Assembly (NCBI GenBank): GCA_028866575.1
Contig: JAGWHU010000005.1
Coordinates: 19,620 to 83,619 of the forward strand
From: Candidatus Micrarchaeota archaeon
GTDB taxonomy: Archaea > Micrarchaeota > Micrarchaeia > Micrarchaeales > Micrarchaeaceae
DNA: 64,000 nucleotides
Direction of reading: 5' to 3'
Shown: one piece after another, positions 27,133-35,134 of the stretch
Layout: every line of letters begins with the position of its first letter
Numbering within the stretch: the first letter of the stretch is position 1
Program-made: the position numbers and the translations under genes
Notes under the pieces: generated by a model
Told to the model about the DNA's origin: nothing
What the model saw: only the letters and a program-made list of their open reading frames with translations
The model's database searches: none

Positions 27133-27644
27133 AGATGCATCACCCAGTTAATAGAATAAATGAAAACACATAAAAGGCGCCTTGGCCGATAATCAAACTT
27201 CCAGTCTGAAGCCTTATAAGGATGTCGTCGAGTGTAAAGTTTTCTTATAGAAGCCTCAACACTAATTTATTGACATATGGTTTTAAATAATTTATTATTC
27301 CAATACTTGTGGTTAATAAACCTCAAGCACCCATTTTTCTTTTACGAGTGGTGCGACATAAGAACGAGATGTCCGGGGATAAAACCGTCCAAAACAGCCG
27401 CTAGGCGCACCCATCACGTATTTTGAATTAAAAAATAAAAGTTTAGCTTTTGCATTTTGGCAAATCTGCCAAAATCAACGATTTTTACAGATTGTTAATT
27501 GAGTAATTAGCGCGAGCCATTCAGTTTTTGTAGAATGTAAAGGTTAGCGCGAGCCTGCTCGCAGTAAAGGGAATTAGAATAGGTTTGGTCTAGACCTGTT
27601 TTCATATAATCACCAGATTCCCGCTGAATTGAGCAGGCATTATA
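27133..27644. promoter_or_regulatory. Intergenic region with palindromes and repeats, candidate element origin or control region
   Basis: About 510 bp without a gene. Contains a perfect inverted repeat with 9-bp arms (ATTTTGGCA / TGCCAAAAT, 27454-27475), a 12-bp direct repeat TTAGCGCGAGCC at 27507-27518 and 27544-27555, the palindrome GCGAGCCTGCTCGC (27550-27563) overlapping it, and GGTCTAGACC (27587-27596) just before the first left-end gene. Such clustering fits an origin or an operator region. Functional role is inference. Confidence 0.45.
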
Positions 27645-27656
27645 TTGGTAGATTTT

Positions 27657-28010
27657 ATGGAAAACCAAAACGAAAATAAGGGACAAAGGAATAGGACCTC
27701 AGACGAGGTTCAAGCAAACAGGAAGTTGGCGATAGAAGCTATAAAGCACGAATTCTTTTCAAAATTGTGGGCTATTCGTCTCCAAGATGCAGCTAGTGAA
27801 TGGATTAAAAGGATGGGTAATGACTTCAGCATACCGACTGAGGAATTTTTTGAGTTTAGTAATAAGAACAAAGAGGTTTATGACAGCCTGAAGACAGCAT
27901 CTATAGATGAAGTAGAGAAACTTTTTGATGTTGTTGTTAAGCAAATGCTTTCAGAGAAGGCAAAATCAGATGAATATATGAGCAAGGTTACGGCTGAAGG
28001 TGTAAAATGA
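27657..28010 (+). CDS. Element protein, helical, unknown
   Basis: 117 residues from ATG 27657, preceded by GGTAGATTTT, a Shine-Dalgarno-like match at the spacing seen in other element genes. Charged and predicted helical, no membrane segment. No family recognised. The stop overlaps the start of the next gene (ATGA-type), implying translational coupling. Confidence 0.6.
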   Translation: MENQNENKGQRNRTSDEVQANRKLAIEAIKHEFFSKLWAIRLQDAASEWIKRMGNDFSIPTEEFFEFSNKNKEVYDSLKTASIDEVEKLFDVVVKQMLSEKAKSDEYMSKVTAEGVK

Positions 28011-28435
28011 TGGTGGGTAATATGACTAAACAAAACGCAAAAAATGAGCAAAAGACAATCTCGTTCGGGATTAAAGGAACTCAAGAAGAAATAGTGCAGG
28101 AAATAATAGAGAAAATAGAGGAATGTAAGGAGGGACTACTTTCTAGTAATGCTTCGCTATGGGCTAAATTTCCTGTGAATTTTGCATTATATCTTCAAGG
28201 CAGATTGGAGGAATATATTAGGCAAAATAAATTGCCGTTAAAAGTCGGTTGCGGCAGCGAGTCCCACTTTAATTCTCTTGATGACGTATCGCTCAATAGT
28301 ATGGCGACTGTTTATATACAACGGGGTATGATTGAAGGTGATGGTATAAAAGAGATAGATTCAACAATTATACCAACATTAAAGAAATCGTCTTCCGCAC
28401 AAGACAGAAGCGATTACAACAATATGTATAGGTAA
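28007..28435 (+). CDS. Element protein, unknown
   Basis: 142 residues, soluble. N-terminal half helical (EEIVQEIIEKIEECKE), later a short Cys-containing segment KVGCGSESHF. Four-base overlap with the preceding gene. Starts at ATG 28007 or at ATG 28022 (preceded by GGTGGGTAAT). Function unknown. Confidence 0.55.
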   Translation: MMVGNMTKQNAKNEQKTISFGIKGTQEEIVQEIIEKIEECKEGLLSSNASLWAKFPVNFALYLQGRLEEYIRQNKLPLKVGCGSESHFNSLDDVSLNSMATVYIQRGMIEGDGIKEIDSTIIPTLKKSSSAQDRSDYNNMYR

Positions 28436-28747
28436 GGTCTGTAAAATCCGCTCTCTGAATTTAAAATAAGTAGAAAATGATAGCAAATCAAAGCATAGAT
28501 ACTAGTAGAGATTATTATGGACTCCAAAAAGCATTTTTCTTTTATAGAAGGACTGCACAGTGCAGACTAAACATACAGGTTGTTAGACGTCAATAAATGG
28601 TATATTTTCGACGACAAAAGGTTATTATACCTTTAAGTTTAATGATATAATAAAGCGTTAAAAAATATGCTTGGGGTTGCAAAAACCCTTCACTTTTGCT
28701 CAACTGTGTTCTATAGGTATATTTCTGTAACGCTTTGAGGAATTTGT
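28436..28747 (+). promoter_or_regulatory. Intergenic region with inverted repeats upstream of the small DNA-binding-like gene
   Basis: 312 bp, no gene. Holds the palindrome CTGCACAGTGCAG (about 28551-28563), the motif GACGACAAAAGGTTAT near 28610 that recurs as GACGTCAAAAGGTTAT near 30781, an inverted repeat AAAGCGTTA (28652-28660) / TAACGCTTT (28728-28736), and between its arms a smaller GGGTT/AACCC hairpin. Probably promoter and operator sequence for the replication gene block. Confidence 0.45.
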
Positions 28748-28942
28748 ATGCCACAGATTAGTTTCCATATTGATAAACCACGATTAAAACTGTTAGAGGA
28801 AATGAAACAGGCAGGTTTCAATCGTCAGCAGGTTCTCAGACTTGGAGTTATAGCTATCGCCAAAAAATACGGATTTGACGTTACGAAATACGGGCTTAAC
28901 CCAGATGAGAATAACGTAAAGATGCCTAATTCTGAAAAGTAA
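28748..28942 (+). CDS. Small ribbon-helix-helix-like protein
   Basis: 64 residues: a short beta segment PQISFHID followed by helix (KPRLKLLEEMKQAG), turn, and helix (RQQVLRLGVIAIAKKYG). This order resembles ribbon-helix-helix (CopG/MetJ) regulators, common in archaeal viruses and plasmids. Position directly after an inverted-repeat-rich promoter suggests autoregulation. Fold assignment is by eye. Confidence 0.5.
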   Translation: MPQISFHIDKPRLKLLEEMKQAGFNRQQVLRLGVIAIAKKYGFDVTKYGLNPDENNVKMPNSEK

Positions 28943-28957
28943 TTTTCTTGTGATTTG

Positions 28958-29122
28958 ATGGAAAATAAATCTAAACCCTTAGCGGAGCCCAGCGATGAGG
29001 ACGTAGAGCTGTTGCTATGGGGTTTGGAGAATAAAGACCTCATAAGAAAAAATGACAGAACTTTGGCTTTATTGCTTGATGTTATTGAGAAAAGGATGAT
29101 GGATGCCCAAAAGATGTTATAA
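28958..29122 (+). CDS. 54-residue element protein
   Basis: ATG 28958 to TAA 29120-29122, 54 residues, helical and charged (SDEDVELLLWGLENKDLI, then RTLALLLDVIEKRMMDAQ). Start is preceded by GTGATTTG, a pattern seen before other element genes. Sits 15 bp after the RHH-like gene. Function unknown; may be a partner of one of its neighbours. Confidence 0.5.
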   Translation: MENKSKPLAEPSDEDVELLLWGLENKDLIRKNDRTLALLLDVIEKRMMDAQKML

Positions 29123-29134
29123 TTGATTCAGTTC

Positions 29135-29152
29135 GGTGATATAGATGGTAGA
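29135..29152 (+). promoter_or_regulatory. Shine-Dalgarno and start context of the Sm-like gene
   Basis: GGTGATATAGATGGTAGA, with GGTGAT 4 nt before the ATG. The same 18 bases recur exactly 200 bp downstream at 29335-29352 over the next start codon. Confidence 0.6.
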
Positions 29153-29339
29153 GAGTATTTACAGTAATTTTATAGGGAAAAATGTTGTAGTTAGGCTCAA
29201 AGGAAGCGGATTTAAAAAGTTTGGAAAATTGACGAATGCTGATAATAATTTTGTAGAATTGTTGTTTAGAAATGGCAAAACAGAATTGACCGCAATTGAT
29301 ACTATAGAGAGTATCAAGGAAGATATGTTTGTTAGGTGA
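29145..29339 (+). CDS. Sm-like (LSm-fold) RNA-binding protein
   Basis: 64 residues. GKNVVVRLKGSGFKKFGKL followed by TNADNNFVELLF resembles the Sm1 motif (GKxVxVxLKxGxxxxGxLxxxDxxxNLxL), and the remainder (NGKTELTAIDTIESI) would be the shorter Sm2 strand pair. Archaeal Sm proteins form rings binding U-rich RNA. The gene is inside the element and overlaps nothing; 5 bp before the ATPase gene. Confidence 0.55.
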   Translation: MVESIYSNFIGKNVVVRLKGSGFKKFGKLTNADNNFVELLFRNGKTELTAIDTIESIKEDMFVR

Positions 29340-29344
29340 TATAG

Positions 29345-30739
29345 ATGGTAGAAGAAAAGGTAACTAATGGAACTGTTGAAGAAGCTTTGGACGGAACAAC
29401 AAAAAATGATGGTGATTTTATAACACAATTTACTCAAACTATACTAAAAGACATACAAACCTATAACTTCTGGGCAGAGGACATAGCAACCAGCTTGCTA
29501 TCAACCTGTTGCAGTAAAGTAAAGGCATACAGTAGAATAGGGCAGTTTAGGCTCAACGTATGGCATATAGCAATTGCTCCAAGTGGCAGAGGAGTAAAGA
29601 GTGCACCATTTAACCATTTCTTAGAGCCGACCTTAAAGGAATTAGAGAAATATACAAAAGCAGACTATAAATTGCCTTCGAGTTTTAGCCCGGAATCAAT
29701 AGTAGATTATCTGAAAAGACAATCCTATGGCATTATAGCAAGGGATGAGATATCAAAGTTGTTCAAGGAAACTTCAGGCAAGGGCTATACTGCTCAGATG
29801 ATAGAGATTATGAGCAATATGTATGATGGCAAGATAGACAAGAGATTTACATTTGCTCACGGTTTAAACGATATAGACGACTGCTATATTACTTTGATAG
29901 GAGCAGCAACACCATACATATATTCTGTTTTAGAACAAAGTGCCTTCGTTCAGGGACTAGGAAATAGAATACTGTTCGAGCATTATAAGATAGATAGACC
30001 AGTAAGGAACATTACCGACCTTTTTGGTGATACGCAAATCCATAGACTAAGAGCGGATAAAATAGTAGAGTTTGCTAAGATGCTCTATAATATTGATAAA
30101 CTAGAGAACTTGACAGTAGAGATAAACCCAAAGAGTAAAGCTGCTGAACTAATAACCAAATTTGATAACACAATATCTGAAAGAGTAAATAAAGGCAAAG
30201 AAAGCGACATCAAAAAGTCATATTTAGATAGGTCGTTATTGTCAGTATTAAAACTATCTTCCCTGAAGGCAATTAGTAGCCAGTATAACACAATAGAAGT
30301 GCATAATGCTAAAGATGAGATTAAACTAGAAGTAAGAGTAGAAGACGCACAGTGGGCAATAGACAAGGTAAATAGACACTTAGACTCATTTGATGAAATG
30401 TTAAAAGAATGGTATACACAACCAAGAATCAAGCCCGTAGAATCATACGAAGCATACTTTGAAACCATAAAGAGAACTATAGCCGATTCACCAGATAAGA
30501 TACTAACTATGGAAGAGATTTTTAACCAAATCGGCTGGACATACTCAGGAACCCCGTATACCGATGGAAAAGGAAAAATAGAGGCAGCAGTGGGGCGTGG
30601 AGATATTAGACAACTTTCAGATGATGAGATAAAGAGTTTACCAAATGATACTTTAGCAAGGCATAAAATTGACATTAAAAGAAGGCTACCACGAACTTTC
30701 GGTTTAAATAAAAATATGAACGATGATAGGAAAAGGTGA
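29345..30739 (+). CDS. Replication-type P-loop ATPase (DUF3987/helicase-like) with altered Walker A
   Basis: 464 residues. IAPSGRGVKSAPFNHFLEP sits where a P-loop is expected, but reads GRGVKS with an extra Val between Gly and Lys; the Walker B-like strand is GIIARDEISKLFKE. FAHGLNDIDDCYITLIGAAT and AFVQGLGNRILFEHY follow, the order found in DUF3987/YfjI-like proteins of plasmids and viruses. A C-terminal winged-helix-like segment (MEEIFNQIGWTYSGTPYTD) may bind DNA. Probable replication initiator or helicase loader of the element. ATPase activity is uncertain because of the altered P-loop. Confidence 0.55.
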   Translation: MVEEKVTNGTVEEALDGTTKNDGDFITQFTQTILKDIQTYNFWAEDIATSLLSTCCSKVKAYSRIGQFRLNVWHIAIAPSGRGVKSAPFNHFLEPTLKELEKYTKADYKLPSSFSPESIVDYLKRQSYGIIARDEISKLFKETSGKGYTAQMIEIMSNMYDGKIDKRFTFAHGLNDIDDCYITLIGAATPYIYSVLEQSAFVQGLGNRILFEHYKIDRPVRNITDLFGDTQIHRLRADKIVEFAKMLYNIDKLENLTVEINPKSKAAELITKFDNTISERVNKGKESDIKKSYLDRSLLSVLKLSSLKAISSQYNTIEVHNAKDEIKLEVRVEDAQWAIDKVNRHLDSFDEMLKEWYTQPRIKPVESYEAYFETIKRTIADSPDKILTMEEIFNQIGWTYSGTPYTDGKGKIEAAVGRGDIRQLSDDEIKSLPNDTLARHKIDIKRRLPRTFGLNKNMNDDRKR

Positions 30740-30952
30740 AAAATCAATATTTTATTTTCGGTTATAAAAATATGATTTATGACGTCAAAAGGTTATATCT
30801 TTTATATTTTTACGCTATTTAACTTTATAAATATATATTTTTTATTTTAAGTAAAAGATATAAAAATATAAAAATATGGCTGTTTGACGACGTAATCAAT
30901 TATTTATTTTGAAAATAAAAATATGGTTTTAAAGAGAGTAAATTAGAAGGTT
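30740..30952 (+). promoter_or_regulatory. Very AT-rich intergenic spacer
   Basis: About 210 bp, nearly all A/T, with GACGTCAAAAGGTTAT near 30781 matching a motif upstream of 28748, and GACGACGT near 30889. Multiple TATA-like stretches (AACTTTATAAATATAT). Likely promoter for the structural-type gene block; no gene seen. Confidence 0.4.
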
Positions 30953-31324
30953 TTGATGATGTCCAATAAAGCCGAAAGATGCAATTTGTGGGTTTATAAG
31001 GCATTTACTTATAAGAAAAAATTACTAAAAAATGGTTTGATAATTATGTCAATAAAAACAATCATATTAAGAGTAAGTGATTTGATGACCTTCACTAAAT
31101 TTCCCAAAGCTGGGTATATCATTACCTATTTGGGCAAAGATGGTGAAACTCTTGCAGAAAAGCCAAAGAAAGTAGCAAAATATTTTTATGTGGGTGTAGA
31201 AGAAGAACCTGTAATAGCTGAACGGGATAAGAATCTAAAGAAAGACCTTGGCGAGCTAAGAAATAGTGGCTGTATCATAAAGTTCGTTAAGAAACTGTTC
31301 TATCCGGGATATATAGTAGAGTGA
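30953..31324 (+). CDS. Element protein, unknown
   Basis: Up to 123 residues; the conserved-looking part begins at the internal ATG 31046 (MSIKTIILRVSDLMTFTKF), giving 92 residues. Soluble, basic, mixed alpha/beta, ending YPGYIVE. Stop overlaps the next start (TGATG). No family recognised. Start undecided between 30953-30959 and 31046. Confidence 0.5.
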   Translation: MMMSNKAERCNLWVYKAFTYKKKLLKNGLIIMSIKTIILRVSDLMTFTKFPKAGYIITYLGKDGETLAEKPKKVAKYFYVGVEEEPVIAERDKNLKKDLGELRNSGCIIKFVKKLFYPGYIVE

Positions 31325-31497
31325 TGGATATGTCGAGAAAAAACAATAACAACTTAGCATTAGCACTAGTCGTTATATTGATAATTCTACTGGTATTTGT
31401 GATATTAGGGGCTGGTGGATATCTGTCAATATCGGGAGTAACAAATATTCTGAGCAAACCTGTTGTAAATGTCCCTATAAGTGCGAAATTGCCTTAA
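31324..31497 (+). CDS. 57-residue single-span membrane protein
   Basis: ATG 31324 overlaps the preceding stop. Basic N terminus MDMSRKNNNN, then one hydrophobic helix (about residues 11-33) and a short polar tail. Size and topology resemble small coat or pilin-like proteins of archaeal viruses, though similarity to a specific family cannot be claimed. Confidence 0.55.
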   Translation: MDMSRKNNNNLALALVVILIILLVFVILGAGGYLSISGVTNILSKPVVNVPISAKLP

Positions 31498-31507
31498 AGG
31501 TGTTTTT

Positions 31508-32272
31508 ATGCCAAGAAGAGTAAAAAGTGAGAAGCAAAAGGATGGAAACTTGCTGTATGGAATAGTTGCTATATTTCTTATAATAATAGTTTTGGGGTTC
31601 TTGTTTAGTTCTCATCTATTATCTTTTAGTAGCTGTCCACCACTACCTCCAGCAATTTATAGTGGAGCTAATGCAACTGGCAGTGAAGGCACAGGGTATT
31701 CATCAACAGGCATATCAATAGTGTCTTGCGTTGCTCAATATCAGAATAGCTCATTAACACCTGCTTATATCAACTATAGCTTTGTGTATTACGTTAATCA
31801 CAACCCATCTACTGGAGCACCATATCCCGGAGTAGCACAAAGTGCATCAATAAGAGTAGTTTCAACAAGAACAGCTTCGCTTATATCTGCTTCAAATCAG
31901 TATAACCAAATGCAACTACAAACAGTTATGTTAGCTTTAAACCAAACACAAGCACAATTAAAGCAAAACTCGGCTGATAATTCCTGTGGTTTTAATAGCA
32001 ACACTTGTTCAGTAGAACTGCTGGGAATACAAGCTAGCACTGAAACAGCAGCAATTATAAACAGCGCTATAGCGTTTAATAATCAGCAATCAACGACTTC
32101 TGTTTCAACAGTAACCACAATAGCATCAACAACCAGCACAATAGTAGGTCAATCTACAACACAATCAACAACTACAACAATACAACAAAGTTCTTCAGGT
32201 AGTCAAAATATATTACAGCAATTCTTTACTTGGCTACAGAATTTATTTAGTAAGAATTGGATAAGCTGGTGA
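31508..32272 (+). CDS. Membrane-anchored Ser/Thr/Gln-rich surface protein
   Basis: 254 residues from ATG 31508, preceded by AGGTG. N-terminal basic stretch, one hydrophobic helix (about 18-40), an extracytoplasmic domain with four Cys, a helical Gln-rich part (NQTQAQLKQNS), a Thr/Ser-rich stalk (TTSVSTVTTIASTTSTIVG) and an aromatic amphipathic C terminus (FTWLQNLFSKNWISW). Likely virion or cell-surface protein of the element. Confidence 0.6.
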   Translation: MPRRVKSEKQKDGNLLYGIVAIFLIIIVLGFLFSSHLLSFSSCPPLPPAIYSGANATGSEGTGYSSTGISIVSCVAQYQNSSLTPAYINYSFVYYVNHNPSTGAPYPGVAQSASIRVVSTRTASLISASNQYNQMQLQTVMLALNQTQAQLKQNSADNSCGFNSNTCSVELLGIQASTETAAIINSAIAFNNQQSTTSVSTVTTIASTTSTIVGQSTTQSTTTTIQQSSSGSQNILQQFFTWLQNLFSKNWISW

Positions 32273-32276
32273 GTTT

Positions 32277-32444
32277 ATGGGAGCAATAGCTTATGTATTT
32301 GCAGGTATGTTGTTGATGTTTTTAATATTTGCTGCTGTATTCGGCTGGATACCGATAATTTATAATTACATTATCGGAGTAGCAACTTTCTTAACAAATA
32401 TCTATAATGGGCTAACAGCAGTTGGCAAATATTTAGCTCCGTAA
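32277..32444 (+). CDS. 55-residue two-helix membrane protein
   Basis: ATG 32277 to TAA 32442-32444; 55 residues, almost entirely hydrophobic: helix about 3-22, turn GWIP, second helix about 27-45. Final TAATG overlaps the next start. Two-span proteins of this size are the coat proteins of spindle-shaped archaeal viruses; here that is only a size and topology analogy. Confidence 0.55.
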   Translation: MGAIAYVFAGMLLMFLIFAAVFGWIPIIYNYIIGVATFLTNIYNGLTAVGKYLAP

Positions 32445-32833
32445 TGCTGCCTTTCTTTAAATATGCCAGAAATCACTGGTGTGATAACTTTCTGTTGCAG
32501 GAAAGTAACAGTGAGTGTATGTCAAACAACTTAGATGATGAGGAGGAAACTGAGGAAACCGAAGAAAGCGAGGATGATGAGGAAGAAGATGATAGCAAAG
32601 AAGGTTTTTCGTTATTCAAAAGAAAAGAAAAAACTAGTCTTAAAGAATTATGCAATAGGTGTAATGTGAGAGTAGTAAGGGATAGTAAAAGTAAAAAGTT
32701 GAGGCTAGTTAAGAAAAATCCTACTGGTGAGAGCCTTGATGGTAGCTGTAAAAAAGAAGTGATATGGGCAACGAATAAACAATTCAAGAATGAGAATCAG
32801 TTAAAATCGTTCTTGGAACATAAAGCGAGATGA
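32444..32833 (+). CDS. Acidic protein with CxxC motif
   Basis: 129 residues from ATG 32444 (coupled by TAATG) or 104 from ATG 32519. An acidic run of Glu/Asp at about 32-52 is followed by a basic C-terminal half with LCNRCNVRVV, a CxxC that may bind zinc with a later Cys (SCKKE). Resembles small viral nucleic-acid-binding proteins. No family recognised. Confidence 0.5.
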   Translation: MLPFFKYARNHWCDNFLLQESNSECMSNNLDDEEETEETEESEDDEEEDDSKEGFSLFKRKEKTSLKELCNRCNVRVVRDSKSKKLRLVKKNPTGESLDGSCKKEVIWATNKQFKNENQLKSFLEHKAR

Positions 32834-32837
32834 TTTA

Positions 32838-33056
32838 ATGGCAGAACTTTGTGAGTTTTGTGGCTTTGCTGTTGTAGATAATGATGCGAGAATTGGTAGA
32901 TACCATAAGAAAGAGAAGAAAACAGATGTTTATCATAGAGAATGCTACAAGATAATGATGTTTGAGAAAATATCCAAGTATCTAAAATCTATGAATGATG
33001 AGTTAGGGTATATCCGTAATGCTTTAGAAGAAAAAGCTGCAGAAGATGAGGACTAG
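32838..33056 (+). CDS. Small zinc-finger protein
   Basis: 72 residues: CEFCGF near residue 5-10 and YHRECYK near 33-39 give a CxxC...HxxC zinc site of treble-clef or LIM-like spacing, followed by a helical acidic tail. Probable DNA- or protein-binding accessory factor. Ends 3 bp before the recombinase gene. Confidence 0.6.
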   Translation: MAELCEFCGFAVVDNDARIGRYHKKEKKTDVYHRECYKIMMFEKISKYLKSMNDELGYIRNALEEKAAEDED

Positions 33057-33059
33057 AGT

Positions 33060-33650
33060 GTGGTTAATTTGGGACAACTGCAAGTAGTAGGAAGAAAGGA
33101 ATTGATGAGAATAGCAAATCGTAAGCCACCAAAGTTTCTTTATCCTGATGATATAAGGACAATCATAAATGGAGCACAGAAGGACAGGTATAGACTTTTG
33201 TTCTTAGTTTTATGGATGACAGGAGCAAGAATATCTGAAGCACTATCATTAAGATATTGTGATATTGATTGGCGAGAGCATCAAATCAGAATGCTTACAG
33301 TAAAACAAAATGATTTAGCCGAAAGGATGATACCGATTCAACCAGAGTTAGAAACCGCATTATCAACATACATCACAACTCATAAATTAAATCCTAATGA
33401 ACGATTGTTTAAGATGACACCTCAAGCAGCACATTTAGCGTTAAAGCACGTATTGAGAAGAGTAATGCTGCCAAAATGGATACACTTGCATACTTTTAGG
33501 CACTCATTTGCTGTTAATTGTTTGAGGAATGGAGTGTTGATTAACACTTTGAAAGTGATTATGGGGCATAGAAATATAGAGGACACGATGATTTACTTAA
33601 CAGTGTTTCAACCAGAAGTCCATAAACAAATCAGTCAGGTTAAATTTTAA
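33060..33650 (+). CDS. Tyrosine recombinase (XerC/D-like catalytic domain), second of the element
   Basis: 196 residues, catalytic domain only. Arg I in TGARISEALSLR, Lys-containing beta-hairpin, HTFRHSF (HxxR), GHRNIEDT (His) and the nucleophile Tyr in DTMIYLTVF. Lacks the N-terminal core-binding domain, so is shorter than the integrase at 40.6 kb. GTG start. May resolve dimers or act as an excision/inversion enzyme rather than the main integrase. Confidence 0.85.
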   Translation: MVNLGQLQVVGRKELMRIANRKPPKFLYPDDIRTIINGAQKDRYRLLFLVLWMTGARISEALSLRYCDIDWREHQIRMLTVKQNDLAERMIPIQPELETALSTYITTHKLNPNERLFKMTPQAAHLALKHVLRRVMLPKWIHLHTFRHSFAVNCLRNGVLINTLKVIMGHRNIEDTMIYLTVFQPEVHKQISQVKF

Positions 33651-33987
33651 TCTATCCGATAGGTAAAGCTTAGTTATCGTTCCAAAGACCTCAGATAAGT
33701 TGCCTCGGCAAGGTTTTGAGAAAGAGGATTGATGTTTAATAAAGTCAGGGTTTTATAAAGGAGAATTAAAGGATGAAAATGTGCTTCAAAACAGGTAATA
33801 GAGATTTTGACGACTGTGATATTTAAAAACCTGAGATAACCTCACAAATGAGAAACAAGACTTTTCCCAGTTCAAACACCATCAAATAAAAAGGGTTTAA
33901 AGTCAAATGAAAGGGTTAATTTTCAAAGCAAATACAGATTAATTTTGATATTATTGGCGTTTTATAGGGCAATATTGCAGAGGTTAG
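33651..33987. other. Intergenic region without a recognised gene
   Basis: About 340 bp of AT-rich sequence between the recombinase and the next block. Short frames only. GACGACTGTGAT near 33811 recalls the GACGAC/GACGTC motif found in other spacers. Nothing else identifiable. Confidence 0.4.
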
Positions 33988-34176
33988 ATGCCAATATCCA
34001 GAACCACAGAATACGACGATATGTTGAGTAGTTCGCTATCACTTTCTACTCAACCTCTATCGTTTTTTACGCTAAATGCTGCACCTTTTCTTCCAAATTT
34101 GGTGAACGACATTTGGGATGGTGTGTGGGATTTCAAATGGCTTTCGACCACACACCTGATATTTATAGGTGTATAG
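33988..34176 (+). CDS. Possible 62-residue protein, doubtful
   Basis: ATG 33988 to TAG 34174-34176 directly abutting the next start codon. No Shine-Dalgarno match, no recognisable features; the DNA contains an inverted repeat (GGTGTGTGG / CCACACACC, about 34118-34156) that might instead be a regulatory structure. Kept only because of the exact abutment. Confidence 0.25.
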   Translation: MPISRTTEYDDMLSSSLSLSTQPLSFFTLNAAPFLPNLVNDIWDGVWDFKWLSTTHLIFIGV

Positions 34177-35130
34177 ATGAAAAACAAAAAGATAAATGTA
34201 AATAACTACAGAGGCGAATTGCTCCTATCAGCTTTGTTTATATTCATTATAGGAGTAGGTCTTTTATTCCCAGTTAAAAGTAGCGGTAATAAAGCGAATC
34301 TGGTAACAACAAAAACAACAATATCAACAACAAGTATTATATCAAGTTCTACTACCTCACCAACTACTACGACAAGTATTTTAACGACTACAACAATAAA
34401 ACCAATAAGAAATGTAACAGTAGAAACTCCTAATTGGGCTGGAATAACTGTTATGCAATTCATAAATTATACTACATTTTTACACAGGAATACAACTTAC
34501 TCTAATCGTTCTGTTTATAACGTAACAAGCGTAAGTGCAAAGTGGAAAGTTCAAAATGTAACTAATAATAGTATGGCTCAGTGGATTGGTCTAGAAGATA
34601 ACCACACGAATATACTGCAAGCTGGCACACAAAGTAATGAGGATGGGACGGCTACAATTTGGTGGGAATATTTTCCCGAAAACTCTTATACATCTGTTCT
34701 TGTGGCTCATATTGGTGATAACATATCGGGAGTTATAAAAGAAACATCGCTGGGTAATTTCACCATAATAATTAATGACACCACATCTAATGTTGTTTTT
34801 ATCAAAAACATTACTGATTTACACACAATAGATTGGGCTTCATCACCCACTAATCTTTCATCTTATTATACGCCAATATATGCTGATTATGTAGTAGAAC
34901 ATCCTAGTATTTTTAATCAACTCATAAAGATGGGTTCTTTCAATTCAACAAATTTCACAAATGTTAGTGCTACAATAAACAATAAACAAGAGAATCTTTA
35001 TAATCTGTCAAAAGATGTGTGGCGATGCTCTCCTTGTATAAGCAATAATTCAGGTAGTCAAGAATTAGTGCCTGTTATAACAAGCAGTCAAAGTTTCAGA
35101 ATATCAAGAATGAATATAATTACTAAGTGA
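34177..35130 (+). CDS. Membrane-anchored G1 (glutamic) peptidase-like protein
   Basis: 317 residues. Basic N terminus, transmembrane helix about 14-31, a Thr/Ser-rich stalk (43-75), then a beta-rich domain matching the eqolisin (peptidase G1) pattern: PNWAGI at 85-90, SAKWKV, QWIGLED at 135-141, ILQAGTQ with candidate catalytic Gln148, WWEYFPE with candidate catalytic Glu164, HIGDNISG at 178-185. About 20 N-x-S/T sequons suggest glycosylation. G1 peptidases work at acid pH outside the cell. Lies next to the giant surface protein gene, spacing 4 bp. Confidence 0.65.
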   Translation: MKNKKINVNNYRGELLLSALFIFIIGVGLLFPVKSSGNKANLVTTKTTISTTSIISSSTTSPTTTTSILTTTTIKPIRNVTVETPNWAGITVMQFINYTTFLHRNTTYSNRSVYNVTSVSAKWKVQNVTNNSMAQWIGLEDNHTNILQAGTQSNEDGTATIWWEYFPENSYTSVLVAHIGDNISGVIKETSLGNFTIIINDTTSNVVFIKNITDLHTIDWASSPTNLSSYYTPIYADYVVEHPSIFNQLIKMGSFNSTNFTNVSATINNKQENLYNLSKDVWRCSPCISNNSGSQELVPVITSSQSFRISRMNIITK

Positions 35131-35134
35131 TTTG

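Noticed and set aside
27133..27644. CRISPR-like array from the repeats at 27.5 kb
   Set aside because: Only two 12-bp repeat copies plus palindromes; no regular spacing or spacers. No CRISPR array or cas gene seen in the window.
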